This document shows positions 1 through 8,450 of a stretch of DNA of 27,750 nucleotides, piece after piece; position 1 is the first letter of the stretch, and every line of letters begins with the position of its first letter. Where the stretch lies: NCBI GenBank assembly GCA_038117265.1, contig JAYOFO010000034.1:1-27750 (forward strand). The letters are read 5' to 3'. The stretch is from JAYPUG01 sp038117265 (lineage in GTDB: Bacteria; Pseudomonadota; Alphaproteobacteria; UBA6615). The notes beneath the pieces were generated by a model that ran no database searches, was not told the origin of the DNA, and saw only the letters and a list, made by a program, of their open reading frames with translations. The translations under genes were made by a program, and so were the position numbers.

Positions 1-2036
1 GTGCCGCAATCCTCGACCACCCAGAAATCGAGCAGCTTCAGGAAGCCGGTCTCGGGATCGACCTCGACGTAGCAGGCCTGGATGCCGTTGGTGAAGGCGA
101 TGTTGTACTCGCGCGGCACGAAGTGGCGCGTCGCCATCAGCTCGGGCTGGTAGCCCTTGGGCACCAGGTCGGAGCGGAAATAGCCGATGCGCGCCACCTC
201 GTCGAGGCCGATGCGCTCGTTGTCCGTTCCCTTGTCGACGACTACGCCCTGCTGGATGTCCAGGGTCTCGGGGTCGGCCTGCAGCAGCTGGCCGGCGAAC
301 TCGGTGACGTTGTAGCGCAGCGCCTTGGCCGCGCGCAGCACCGCCTCGCCGCCGATGCCCGCGCCGCGCGAGCCCCAGGTGCCGCCGCCGGTGGGCACAT
401 TGTCGGTGTCGCCGGTGATCACCTTCACCCGGTCGGGCGTGGTGCCGAACGCGGTCGCGGCCACCTGGCCCATGATCGCGTCGGTGCCCTGTCCCTGCTC
501 GGTGACGGAGGTGTGCACGACGATGGCGCCGGAGGAATCGAGGCGCACCGAGGCGCCGTCCTGCGACGAGATGCGCGCACCGCCGATGCCGTACATGGCC
601 GCGCCGGGGTTGGTCAGCTCGATCATCGCCGCGAAACCGATGCCGCGATAGATGCCCTGCTCGCGCAGCCGGTCGCGCTCGGCCTTGAGCGCGTCATAGT
701 CCATCGCCTGGAGCAGCTTGTTCAGCGAGGCGTGGTGGGACAGGCCCTCGAACACGACGCCACTGGCACCCTTGGTCGGGTAGGCGTCGTCGGAGATCAG
801 GTTGCGCCGGCGCATCTCGACCGGGTCGATGCCCATCTCGTGGGCGCCCTTCTCGACCAGCGCCTCGGTCACGGCAAACGCGATCGGGTGGCCGACCGCG
901 CGGTACTGGCACATCACGTTCTTGTTCTGGAAGACGACCTTCGCCTTGGCCCGGTAGTTCTGGTGCTTGTAGGGCCCGCCCGTGAAGTTGAGGACCTGGT
1001 TCGCCTCCATGGCGCTGGTGCGCGGATACATCGAGTAGGGCCCGACGCCGGTCAGGTCGTCGATCTCGATGGCGGTGATGTCGCCCTCAGCCGTGAACGC
1101 CATCTTGGCGTGCACCCGGTGGGCGCGGGCGTGGATGTCGGTGAGGAAGGATTCGATCCGGTCGGCGGCGAACTTCACGGGCCGGCAGAGCATCTTCGAC
1201 AGCGCCACGGTCGCCATCTCGTCGGCATAGACATGGACCTTGATGCCGAACGAGCCGCCCACGTCGCGGGCGATCACGCGCACCTGCCCCTCGGGCACGC
1301 CGATATGCTTGGAGAAGATGTGCTGCATCATGTGCGGTGCCTGGTTCGACATGTGCACCGTCAGCTTGTCGTCGGCCTCGTCATAGTCGGCGAGGATGAC
1401 CCGAGGCTCCAGGGTCACGCCCGTGTGCCGGTCGAAATGATAGGTCTCCTCGACGATGTGCGCCGCCTCGGCGAAGGCCTTGTCGACGTCGCCCGCCTCG
1501 ACCGCGTTGGTGAAGGCCACATTGTCGCCCAGCTCGGGATGGATGACGTGCGTGCCCGGGTCGCCCGCCGTCTCGGGGTCGGTGACGGCCGGCAGTTCCT
1601 CATAGGTCACCTCGACCATCGCGGCGGCGTCCTCGGCCTCGGCGCGGCTGGCAGCGACGACGGCGGCGACCGCCTCGCCCTGCCAGGTGACGTGGTCGAC
1701 CGCGATGGCGGGCTGCGGCGCCGACTTGAGCGTCTTGAAGTGGGTCAGCACCCCGACCCAGGGCTCGCAATAGTCGAGCAGCTGCTTGCCCGTGACGACG
1801 TGCACGACGCCCGGCATGCCGGCCGCGGCCGACGTGTCGATCGCGGTAATCTTCGCATGGGCGTGGGGCGAGCGGACGAAGACCGCGTGCACCATGCGCG
1901 GCAGCTTCAGATCGTCGACGAACTGGCCCTTGCCGCGCACCAGCTTGCGCACGTTGGGCCGCGGCACCACCTTGCCGATATAGCTGTTGGGTCGTCCCAG
2001 GACGCTTCCGTCAGGGCTCATGGCTTGGTCGGTCAT
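1..2036 (-). CDS. Xanthine dehydrogenase/CoxL-family molybdopterin-binding subunit (3' end beyond the left edge)
   Basis: Large catalytic subunit of a molybdenum hydroxylase (aldehyde oxidase / xanthine dehydrogenase / CO dehydrogenase superfamily). The reading frame begins at an ATG at 2036 behind a GGGAGAG ribosome site and stays open to base 1, about 678 codons; typical members have 750-800, so the C-terminus, including the catalytic Glu region, is not visible. The N-terminal part reads RGKGQFVDDLKLPRMVHAVF, the usual first CoxL domain. Further on come DVGGSFGIK and the active-site loop QYRAVGHP, which lacks the AYxCSFR signature of true form I CO dehydrogenase and is closer to form II enzymes. 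EQGQGTDAIMGQ and GGTWGSRGAGIGGEA follow as molybdopterin-binding stretches. It lies 48 nt behind the acyl-CoA dehydrogenase, likely in one operon. The FAD and 2Fe-2S subunits are not in view. The substrate cannot be told. Confidence 0.9.
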   Translation of the reverse strand, partial: MTDQAMSPDGSVLGRPNSYIGKVVPRPNVRKLVRGKGQFVDDLKLPRMVHAVFVRSPHAHAKITAIDTSAAAGMPGVVHVVTGKQLLDYCEPWVGVLTHFKTLKSAPQPAIAVDHVTWQGEAVAAVVAASRAEAEDAAAMVEVTYEELPAVTDPETAGDPGTHVIHPELGDNVAFTNAVEAGDVDKAFAEAAHIVEETYHFDRHTGVTLEPRVILADYDEADDKLTVHMSNQAPHMMQHIFSKHIGVPEGQVRVIARDVGGSFGIKVHVYADEMATVALSKMLCRPVKFAADRIESFLTDIHARAHRVHAKMAFTAEGDITAIEIDDLTGVGPYSMYPRTSAMEANQVLNFTGGPYKHQNYRAKAKVVFQNKNVMCQYRAVGHPIAFAVTEALVEKGAHEMGIDPVEMRRRNLISDDAYPTKGASGVVFEGLSHHASLNKLLQAMDYDALKAERDRLREQGIYRGIGFAAMIELTNPGAAMYGIGGARISSQDGASVRLDSSGAIVVHTSVTEQGQGTDAIMGQVAATAFGTTPDRVKVITGDTDNVPTGGGTWGSRGAGIGGEAVLRAAKALRYNVTEFAGQLLQADPETLDIQQGVVVDKGTDNERIGLDEVARIGYFRSDLVPKGYQPELMATRHFVPREYNIAFTNGIQACYVEVDPETGFLKLLDFWVVEDCG

Positions 2037-2084
2037 CGTTGCTCTCCCACTCGAACGGCCGCGTCTGAATCGCGGTTGGCGAAA

Positions 2085-3287
2085 TTATTCCACACCGTCG
2101 CCGCGAAGGCGATTGCGAACCGGGTGCCGGTTCGCGTCCTTGATGCCCAGCGCATCCTCGGCGATCAGGATGCGCTGCACGTTGGCCGGGCCCTCGCCCG
2201 TCGCCAGCATGTTCACATAGGCGGTGAACTTCTTGATCGGGTACTCGTCGGCCAGCGCATAGCCGGCGAAGATCTCGGTCGCCGCCGCCGCGGCCCGCTT
2301 CGCCGCCTCGACCGCGAAGTATTTGGCCCGTGAGGCGGCCCGCGTCGCGCGTTCGCCCTGGTCCATCAGCCAGGCCATCCGCTGCACCATCAGGCGTGCC
2401 GCATCGGTCTCGGTCGCCACGTCGGCGATCAGGTGCTGGATCATCTGGTAGTGGCCGATCGGGTTGCCGCGGATCACCCGCTGGTTGGCATAGGCGACCG
2501 ACTCGTCCAGGCAGGCCTGGGCCAGGCCGACGGCGCGCGCCGACACGGTCAGCCGGCCGTATTCGAGCGCGTTCATGGCGATCTTGAAGCCTTCGCCCTC
2601 TTCGCCCAGCCGGTTCTCGGCCGGCACCACGAAGTCGTCGAGGAAGACCGCGTTCGAGGCCAGGCTGTTCGACAGGCCCGACATGGGGATCGGGTTGGCG
2701 GTGAAGCCGGCATGCGCCTTGGGTTCGACGATGAAGGCCGTGATTCCCCGGTGGCCGGCCGCGGGATCGGTCTTGGCGAACAGCACACCGGCATCGCAGG
2801 CATGGGCGAAGGTAATCCACTGCTTCGAGCCGTTGAGCCGGTAGACGTCGCCGTCGCGCACCGCGGTGGTCTTCATCGCGCCAGCCGCATCCGACCCGCC
2901 GCCCGGCTCGGTCAGCGCGAACATGCCGATCTTCCGCCCCGCGATCAGGTCGGGCACGAAGCGCGAGATCTGGTCGTCTGTGCCCCAATTGTAGATGGTG
3001 AAGGGGCAGGTCATGGCCTGCATGTTCATGCAGTAGCCGAACTCGGGCGAGATGCGCGAGATCGCCTCCGCGATCGCCGCAACCGCGCCGAAACCGGCGT
3101 CCGAGCCGCCGAGATTCTCGGGGAATGCCGCGCCGAAGAAGCCCGCCGCGCCCATCTTCGCAACGATAGGGTACGGGAATTCGCCCGACGCCTCGTAGGC
3201 GCCGATCTTGGGCAGAATCTCGGCCTCGGCGAAGCGCGTCACCGCGTCGGCGAAGGCGATGTTCTCCTCGGGCAGGGAAAAATCCAT
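2085..3287 (-). CDS. Acyl-CoA dehydrogenase
   Basis: FAD-dependent alpha,beta-dehydrogenation of an acyl-CoA thioester, passing electrons to ETF. The 400-residue product has the normal length. Residues 123-132 (FALTEPGGGSD) form the FAD/substrate signature of the middle domain. Near the C-terminus GEGPANVQRILIAEDALG (364-381) aligns with the family YEGTSEIQR motif and places the catalytic base at Glu365, although the usual preceding Tyr is Gly. The start at 3287 begins with MDFSLPEEN, typical for the family, with AAAGGAAA upstream. The gene diverges from the CoA-transferase pair at 3365 and is followed by the CoxL-like gene, so the three probably serve one catabolic route. Substrate chain type is not evident. 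Confidence 0.95.
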   Translation of the reverse strand: MDFSLPEENIAFADAVTRFAEAEILPKIGAYEASGEFPYPIVAKMGAAGFFGAAFPENLGGSDAGFGAVAAIAEAISRISPEFGYCMNMQAMTCPFTIYNWGTDDQISRFVPDLIAGRKIGMFALTEPGGGSDAAGAMKTTAVRDGDVYRLNGSKQWITFAHACDAGVLFAKTDPAAGHRGITAFIVEPKAHAGFTANPIPMSGLSNSLASNAVFLDDFVVPAENRLGEEGEGFKIAMNALEYGRLTVSARAVGLAQACLDESVAYANQRVIRGNPIGHYQMIQHLIADVATETDAARLMVQRMAWLMDQGERATRAASRAKYFAVEAAKRAAAAATEIFAGYALADEYPIKKFTAYVNMLATGEGPANVQRILIAEDALGIKDANRHPVRNRLRGDGVE

Positions 3288-3319
3288 CGGCCGCGTTTCC
3301 TTTATTCCTCGGCCCGATC

Positions 3320-3325
3320 AATCTA
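3320..3325 (-). promoter_or_regulatory. -10-like TAGATT in the 77-nt divergent gap
   Basis: The gap between the acyl-CoA dehydrogenase start (3287) and the CoA-transferase start (3365) must hold both promoters. On the minus strand TAGATT sits about 33 nt before the dehydrogenase ATG and resembles the CTAGANT motif seen before other genes here. No convincing -35 is visible. Confidence 0.35.
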
Positions 3326-3364
3326 ACATCGCGCCGACCCCGAAACGAGGCAGGATACCGAGCC

Positions 3365-4189
3365 TTGGCAGACCTCTACACCAGCGTGGACGACCTCGCC
3401 GCGCGCATCCCCGACGGCGCGAAGGTGGCGCTGGCGCCCGATTATTCGGGCTGCTCGATGGTCACCGTGCGCGCGCTGATCGCGCGCGGCGCGAAGGGCC
3501 TGCACCTCGTCGGCGTGCCCTCGGTCGGGTTCCAGGGCGACATGCTGATCGGCGCGGGCTGCGTCGCGACCCTGGAGGCGGCCGCGGTCACCCTCGAGGA
3601 GTACGGCCCCGCCCCGCGCTTCACCGCCGCCATCAAGGCCGGCACCCTGAAGATGATCGACGGTACCTGCCCGGCGATCCATGCCGGGCTGCAGGCGGCC
3701 GAGAAGGGCATCCCCTACATGCCGGTGCGCGGCATCGTCGGCTCCGACCTGCTGGCGCATCGCGACGACTGGACGACGGGGCGCGACCCGTTCGGCGAAG
3801 AGGACGGCCCGATCGCGCTGGTCAAGGCGATCCGGCCTGACGTGACGCTGATCCACGCCCCGCTCGCCGACCGCAACGGCAATGTCTGGATCGGGGTGCG
3901 GCGCGAGATGATGGTGATGGCGCACGCCTCGAAGCAGACCTTCGTCACGGTCGAGGAAATCCACGACGGCGACCTGCTCGCCGACCCGATGATGGCGCCG
4001 GGCACCATCCCCGGCCTCTATGTCAGCACCCTGGCCGAGGCCGCGAACGGCGCCTGGCCGGTCGGCCTGTTCGGCCGCTACCCGGGCGACGATGCGCACC
4101 TGCGCGACTATCTGGAGCGTGCGCGCACCGACGCGGGGTTCGCGGGCTACCTCGACGAGTTCGTCTTCGCCCCCAAGGCCGCCGAGTAG
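3365..4189 (+). CDS. CoA-transferase family subunit A (IpdA/GctA-like)
   Basis: Alpha subunit of a class I CoA-transferase-fold enzyme (glutaconate CoA-transferase A / IpdA group), 274 residues. The start is a TTG preceded by GAGGCAGG at a workable distance; no in-frame ATG lies nearby upstream and the protein begins as the family does (LYTSVDDLAARIPDGAKVAL). Recognisable family stretches are GLHLVGVPSVGFQGDMLIGAG near residues 45-65 and the later RPDVTLIHAPLADRNGNVWIG. The gene is followed after 9 nt by its partner subunit, with which it should form a heteromer. In steroid degradation IpdAB opens a ring rather than moving CoA, so the reaction is open. The neighbouring acyl-CoA dehydrogenase supports a CoA-thioester substrate. 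Confidence 0.88.
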   Translation: MADLYTSVDDLAARIPDGAKVALAPDYSGCSMVTVRALIARGAKGLHLVGVPSVGFQGDMLIGAGCVATLEAAAVTLEEYGPAPRFTAAIKAGTLKMIDGTCPAIHAGLQAAEKGIPYMPVRGIVGSDLLAHRDDWTTGRDPFGEEDGPIALVKAIRPDVTLIHAPLADRNGNVWIGVRREMMVMAHASKQTFVTVEEIHDGDLLADPMMAPGTIPGLYVSTLAEAANGAWPVGLFGRYPGDDAHLRDYLERARTDAGFAGYLDEFVFAPKAAE

Positions 4190-4198
4190 GGCCGCCCC

Positions 4199-4942
4199 AT
4201 GACCGCTGCCCACGCCCCCGCGGAACTGCTGATCGCCACCGTCGCCGAGATGCTCGACGGGCTGGGGCACGTGGCGGTCGGCGCGCAATCGCCGATCCCC
4301 GGCTCGGCCGCCCTGCTCGCCCGCGCGCGCTTGGGCGGTGCCTTGCGCGTCTCGATGCTCGGCAGCGAGGCCCACAGCCCCTTCACCGACGGCGGGCGCG
4401 AACTGTTCGACTGCGCCGCGCAGGGCCGCATCGACGCCTTCTTCCTCGGCGGCGGACAGATCGACGGCCAGGGCAACATCAACCTAGTCGGCATCGGCGA
4501 CTATCCCGACACGAAGGTCCGGTTCCCCGGCTCGTTCGGCTCGGCCTACCTGTATTTCCTGGTGCCGCGGGTGATCCTGTTCCGCGAGGAGCACACCGCG
4601 CGGGTGTTGGTGCCCAGGGTCGATTTCATCAGCGCGCCAGGCGTCAGCGAGCCCGACGTCTATCGCAGGGGCGGCCCCCACGCGCTGGTCACCGGGCGCT
4701 GCGTCTTCGACTTCGACAAGGAACGCGAACGGTTCCGGCTGCGTTCGGTCCATCCCGGCCACGACGCCGCCGAGATTCGCGAGAACACCGGGTTCGACTA
4801 TGACGAGCCCGACACGGTGCCCGAGACCCCGGCACCGGACGCCGAGACGCTGGCGCTGCTGCGCGGACGGGTCGCGGCCGAGGTCGCCGAACGCTATCCC
4901 GCCTTTGCCGCGCGTGTCTTCGGCAATGAGGTCGCTGCCTAG
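4199..4942 (+). CDS. CoA-transferase family subunit B (IpdB/GctB-like)
   Basis: Beta subunit partner of the preceding gene, 247 residues, ATG start 9 nt after the stop of subunit A. Family features are the N-terminal helix then GAQSPIPGSAALLAR (28-42), the central GGGQIDGQGNINLVGIGDY, and FDFDKERERFRLRSVHPGHD in the C-terminal third. In glutaconate CoA-transferase the catalytic Glu lies in a VESG motif; the corresponding place here reads VSMLGSEAHSP (51-61), so that Glu appears absent and only Glu57 is near. This resembles the arrangement I recall for IpdB, whose complex acts as a ring-opening hydrolase. The gene therefore may not be a simple CoA-transferase. It ends 74 nt from a convergent gene with no clear terminator between. 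Confidence 0.82.
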   Translation: MTAAHAPAELLIATVAEMLDGLGHVAVGAQSPIPGSAALLARARLGGALRVSMLGSEAHSPFTDGGRELFDCAAQGRIDAFFLGGGQIDGQGNINLVGIGDYPDTKVRFPGSFGSAYLYFLVPRVILFREEHTARVLVPRVDFISAPGVSEPDVYRRGGPHALVTGRCVFDFDKERERFRLRSVHPGHDAAEIRENTGFDYDEPDTVPETPAPDAETLALLRGRVAAEVAERYPAFAARVFGNEVAA

Positions 4943-5016
4943 GCCGTGACGCCAGGGATGCCGCCGTTCGCGGGCCGGTCACCCTTCAAAACATCGACGC
5001 CGCGATATCCACAGAC

Positions 5017-6180
5017 TCAGTAGGCCTTGCCACGGGCCGTCACCGGCCAGACTGTCTCGACCTTCCCGTTCCGGACCCCGACATACCAGTCGTGCAGGTT
5101 CACCGTCGGGTCGCAGTGACCGGGAACCAGCCGCAGCTTGTCGCCCACCTTCAGCACGCCGTCGGGATCGGACACCACGCCGTGCTCGTCCGAGCAGCTG
5201 ATGTACGCGACGTCGTCGCGGCCGAACACGAACGGCAGGCCACTGTCGACGGACTGGACCTTCAGGCCGGCATCGACGACCGCCCGATCGGCCTTCACAT
5301 GGCTCATCACCTGCGTTAGCAGGAAGAAGGCGTAATCCCACTCGCCGGCGTCGAGCCGTGCGCCATCGGCATCCAGGATCCGGCCATAGTCGGCATCCAT
5401 AAACGCGTAGGAGCCGCACTGGAGCTCGTTGTAGACGCCGGAGTTGCTTTCGAACGTGTAGGTGCCCGTGCCGCCACCCGTCACCAGCCCGGGTGTCAGT
5501 CCGGCCGCCTCCAGACCTGCGATGACGTCTTTCACCTGGGCGATCGCGGCGTCGAGCTTCTCCGCGCGCGCGGCGAAGGTCTCGAGATGCTGGGCGGTGC
5601 CCTGATAGGCTTGGATGCCGGCGAACTTCAGCCCTGCGGCGGCGTCGATTGCGCGGGCCAGCTCCACCGCTTCGCCGGTTGTCGTGACACCGCAACGCCC
5701 CTGCCCGCAATCGATCTCGACAAGAACCTCGAGCCGCGTGCCGTGGCGACGGGCCGCGTCCGACAGTTCCGCAACATTGTCGGGATCGTCGACACAGACG
5801 ATCACGCGCGCGCCGCTTTCGGGCAGGCGCGCAAGACGATCGATCTTCACGAGGTCGCGCACCTCGTTCGACACCAGAACATCCGTGATCCCGCCGCGGA
5901 CGAAGGCCTCGGCCTCCGAGGGCTTCTGGCAACACACGCCGACCGCACCGCCGATGCGTTGCTGCAATTTCGCGATGTCGACGGACTTGTGCATCTTCCC
6001 GTGCACGCGCAGCTTCATGCCGTGGGCTGCCGCATAGTCGCCCATCTTGCGGATGTTGCGCTCCAGCGCATCGAGATCGAGCACGATGCAGGGGGTTTGG
6101 ATCTCGGCTTCGTCCATCCCGGGCACGGCCGGAACGTCGTAGCCGACCTCGAGGCCGTCGAAATCCGTCGCAGCGCTCAT
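5017..6180 (-). CDS. DSD1-family PLP enzyme (D-threonine aldolase / D-hydroxyaspartate dehydratase type)
   Basis: Fold-type III (alanine-racemase-like) PLP enzyme of the D-threonine aldolase / DSD1 group, 387 residues. LRVHGKMHKS (57-66) contains the PLP lysine, Lys62, in the family H-x-K-x-H-K pattern. Near the C-terminus GHCDPTVNLHDW provides metal ligands: His355 and Asp357 in an H-x-D arrangement as in Mn/Mg-dependent D-threonine aldolase and D-threo-3-hydroxyaspartate dehydratase, whereas the Zn-dependent D-serine dehydratase uses H-x-C. The frame is open to 6270, but the start at 6180 has AAAGGAA well placed and the family-like N-terminus follows. It diverges from a CaiB-type gene and an oxaloacetate-decarboxylase-like gene. 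Candidate reactions: D-threonine or beta-hydroxyaspartate cleavage or dehydration. Confidence 0.88.
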   Translation of the reverse strand: MSAATDFDGLEVGYDVPAVPGMDEAEIQTPCIVLDLDALERNIRKMGDYAAAHGMKLRVHGKMHKSVDIAKLQQRIGGAVGVCCQKPSEAEAFVRGGITDVLVSNEVRDLVKIDRLARLPESGARVIVCVDDPDNVAELSDAARRHGTRLEVLVEIDCGQGRCGVTTTGEAVELARAIDAAAGLKFAGIQAYQGTAQHLETFAARAEKLDAAIAQVKDVIAGLEAAGLTPGLVTGGGTGTYTFESNSGVYNELQCGSYAFMDADYGRILDADGARLDAGEWDYAFFLLTQVMSHVKADRAVVDAGLKVQSVDSGLPFVFGRDDVAYISCSDEHGVVSDPDGVLKVGDKLRLVPGHCDPTVNLHDWYVGVRNGKVETVWPVTARGKAY

Positions 6181-6233
6181 CCGGTTATTCCTTTCATCCG
6201 TCCCATGGCATGGACGCAGACGGGCGGGGAAAC

Positions 6234-6239
6234 TAGCAT
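6234..6239 (+). promoter_or_regulatory. -10-like TAGCAT in the divergent region 6181-6319
   Basis: The 139-nt gap between the PLP enzyme (6180) and the CoA-transferase (6320) holds ACTAGCATC at 6232-6240, similar to the CTAGANT motif before other genes here. It would give a leader of about 75 nt to the CaiB gene. No -35 is convincing. Nothing else is recognised in the gap. Confidence 0.3.
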
Positions 6240-6319
6240 CGGTGCGCCATTCGCGGATGACACCGGCCACCCGCCCTTTCGTTCACTTGCTCGTCAAACA
6301 ATATCCCGGGCCCAAATCG

Positions 6320-7534
6320 ATGTCCCCCAACACCTCTCCCTTCGGCGCGCTCGCCGGTCTCAAGGTCGTCGACCTCGCCCGCGTCCTGGGCGGACCGTAC
6401 TGCACCCAGATCATGGCGGACCACGGCGCCAACGTGATCAAGGTCGAGCCGCCCCAGGGCGACGAGACCCGCGACTGGGGACCGCCCTGGCACGAAGGCG
6501 ACGCCTCCTACTTCATCGGCGTCAACCGCAACAAGCGCTCGATCGGCCTCGACCTGACCACCGAGGCCGGCCGCGAGGTGCTGCTGCGGCTGCTCGAGGA
6601 TGCCGACGTGCTGATCGAGAACTACAAGACCGGCACCATGGAGAAGTGGGGGCTGGGATACGAGGACGTGCTGTCGGAGCGCTTCCCGCGCCTGATCCAC
6701 TGTCGCATCTCGGGCTACGGCGCCGACGGGCCGCTGGGCGGGTTCCCCGGCTACGACGCCATCGTCCAGGCGATGGCCGGCTGGTTCTCGATCAACGGCG
6801 GCGCCGACCAGGTGCCCACACGGGTCGGCATCGCCGCGGTCGACATGGGCACGGGCCTGTATTCATGCGTCGGCATCCTGATGGCGCTGCTGGAGCGCCA
6901 GACCTCGGGCCGCGGCCAGTACATCGACATGACCCTCTACGATTGCGCCGTCTCGCTGATGCACCCGCACATTCCCAACTACTACCTGTCGGGCGGCAAG
7001 GTGCCGGGGATCACGGGCAACCAGCACACCAACATCGCGCCCTACGACAAGTTTCCGACGAAGACGGTCGACGTGTTCATCGGGGCTGGCAACAACCGCG
7101 CCTACCGGCGCCTGTGCGAGGCGCTGGGCCGGCCCGAACTGGCCGACGACCCGCGCTTCGCGACCAACTCCGACCGGGTCCGGAACCGGGCCGAACTGCG
7201 CGCCGAGCTGCTCGATGCCTTCGCCGCGGTCGACGGCGAGGAGGTCTCGACAAAGTTGCTGTCCGCCGGCGTTCCGTGCGGGCCCGTGCTCGACACCGGC
7301 CAGGTGATGAACGCGCCACACACGAAGCACCGCGAGATGGCGGTAAAGCTCGACTGGTACGAGGGCGCCGGCATTCCCATCAAGTTCGGGCGCACGCCCG
7401 GCGCGGTGCACGCGCCGCCCCCGCACTTCTCGGCGCACACCCACGAGGTGCTGGCCGAGCACGGGTACGCGCCCGACGAGATCGAGAACCTGACCGAAGC
7501 CGGCGGCGTCGTCGTCGAACGCCGCAAGGTCTGA
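6320..7534 (+). CDS. CaiB/BaiF family CoA-transferase
   Basis: Class III CoA-transferase, moving CoA between organic acids, 404 residues. The N-terminus GALAGLKVVDLARVLGGPYC and VIKVEPPQGDETRDWGPP (39-56) are standard family stretches. NRNKRSIGLDLTTEAGRE follows, and the catalytic aspartate is Asp175 in AAVDMGTGLYS. The frame extends upstream to a GTG at 6242, but that extra 26 residues does not look like the family, so the ATG at 6320 is preferred although no strong ribosome site is seen. The next gene starts 25 nt downstream, giving a two-gene operon with an ICL/PEPM-superfamily enzyme. The pair suggests activation of a dicarboxylic or hydroxy acid, but the substrate is not identifiable. 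Confidence 0.92.
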   Translation: MSPNTSPFGALAGLKVVDLARVLGGPYCTQIMADHGANVIKVEPPQGDETRDWGPPWHEGDASYFIGVNRNKRSIGLDLTTEAGREVLLRLLEDADVLIENYKTGTMEKWGLGYEDVLSERFPRLIHCRISGYGADGPLGGFPGYDAIVQAMAGWFSINGGADQVPTRVGIAAVDMGTGLYSCVGILMALLERQTSGRGQYIDMTLYDCAVSLMHPHIPNYYLSGGKVPGITGNQHTNIAPYDKFPTKTVDVFIGAGNNRAYRRLCEALGRPELADDPRFATNSDRVRNRAELRAELLDAFAAVDGEEVSTKLLSAGVPCGPVLDTGQVMNAPHTKHREMAVKLDWYEGAGIPIKFGRTPGAVHAPPPHFSAHTHEVLAEHGYAPDEIENLTEAGGVVVERRKV

Positions 7535-7559
7535 CGAACCCCCACAAGGACACCCACGC

Positions 7560-8420
7560 ATGCGTTTCTCCGAACGCCGCAAGAAGTTCCGCGCCATCCT
7601 CGCCGGCGATGCCTGCGTCCATCCGGGCTCGGTGGCCGACCCGATGACGGCGCGCATCACCCAGGAGGCGGGTTTCGAGGCTGGCATCTTCGCCGGCTCG
7701 GTCGCCTCGATGGCCGTGCTCGCCGCGCCCGACCTGATCGTGCTGACCCTGTCGGAGTTCGCCGACCAGGCGCGCCGGATCGGCCGGGCCTGCGACCTGC
7801 CGCTGCTGGTCGATGCCGACCATGGCTACGGCAACGCGCTCAACGTGCGGCGCACCGTCGAGGAGCTGGAGATGGCCGGCGTCGCGGGCCTGTCGATCGA
7901 GGACACGGTGCTTCCCAATCCCTTCGGCTCGGGCGGCAAGGCCAGCCTGGTCCCGCTCGAGGAAGGCATCGGCAAGATGCGGGCCGCGCTCGATGCCCGC
8001 ATCGACCCGGACTTGGTGATCGCGGGGCGCACCAGCGCGCCGGGCATCGCCGGCGTCGAGGAGGCGGTGCGGCGTGCAAAGGCCTATGAGGATGTCGGCG
8101 TCGATGCGCTGTTCCTCGTCGGCGTGAAGGACCGCGACGATCTGGCGGCCATCGCGGCCGAGGTCTCGACACCGATCATCCTGGGCAGCGCCTCGCGCGA
8201 GATGATGGACCGCGCGTGGCTGGCCTCGCTGGGGGTCCGGGTCTGCCTGCAGGGCCACAAGGTCCACGCCGTGGGGCTGGCCGCCTTCATGGCTGCACAG
8301 GCCGCGCTGGCCAACGGCACCCATCCCGACGATCTGGAGGGTGCGGCGCCGGGCGACACCATGAAGCGGCTGATTCGCAACGCCGACTATGCCGCGTGGA
8401 CGAAGGCGTTTCTCGAATAG
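7560..8420 (+). CDS. ICL/PEP-mutase superfamily enzyme, oxaloacetate-decarboxylase-like
   Basis: 286-residue (alpha/beta)8-barrel protein of the isocitrate lyase / PEP mutase superfamily. It closely follows the pattern of Pseudomonas PA4872, a cofactor-independent oxaloacetate decarboxylase of nearly the same length: AGSVASMAVLAAPD (45-58), TLSEFADQARRIGRA, then LVDADHGYGNALNVRRTVEE (83-102) with metal-binding Asp85 and Asp87, and GLSIEDTVLP (110-119). The KKCGH catalytic-cysteine motif of isocitrate and methylisocitrate lyases is absent from the region after the Asp motif, which argues against those activities. The Mg-dependent decarboxylation of oxaloacetate is the best guess; a lyase acting on a substituted malate is an alternative. 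The gene lies 25 nt behind the CaiB-type transferase and converges on mntP. Confidence 0.85.
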   Translation: MRFSERRKKFRAILAGDACVHPGSVADPMTARITQEAGFEAGIFAGSVASMAVLAAPDLIVLTLSEFADQARRIGRACDLPLLVDADHGYGNALNVRRTVEELEMAGVAGLSIEDTVLPNPFGSGGKASLVPLEEGIGKMRAALDARIDPDLVIAGRTSAPGIAGVEEAVRRAKAYEDVGVDALFLVGVKDRDDLAAIAAEVSTPIILGSASREMMDRAWLASLGVRVCLQGHKVHAVGLAAFMAAQAALANGTHPDDLEGAAPGDTMKRLIRNADYAAWTKAFLE

Positions 8421-8450
8421 GCCCTATCGGCGGCGCGCCCGGCGAGCCGG

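Noticed and set aside
123..2333. Long plus-strand open frame (736 codons) opposite the CoxL-like gene
   Set aside because: It runs antisense to a gene with clear family motifs, crosses into the next gene, and is full of His, Arg, Gly and Val repeats typical of reverse-strand frames in GC-rich DNA.
5587..7647. Long plus-strand open frame across the PLP enzyme and CaiB genes
   Set aside because: It overlaps two well-supported genes in other frames and has no domain of its own.
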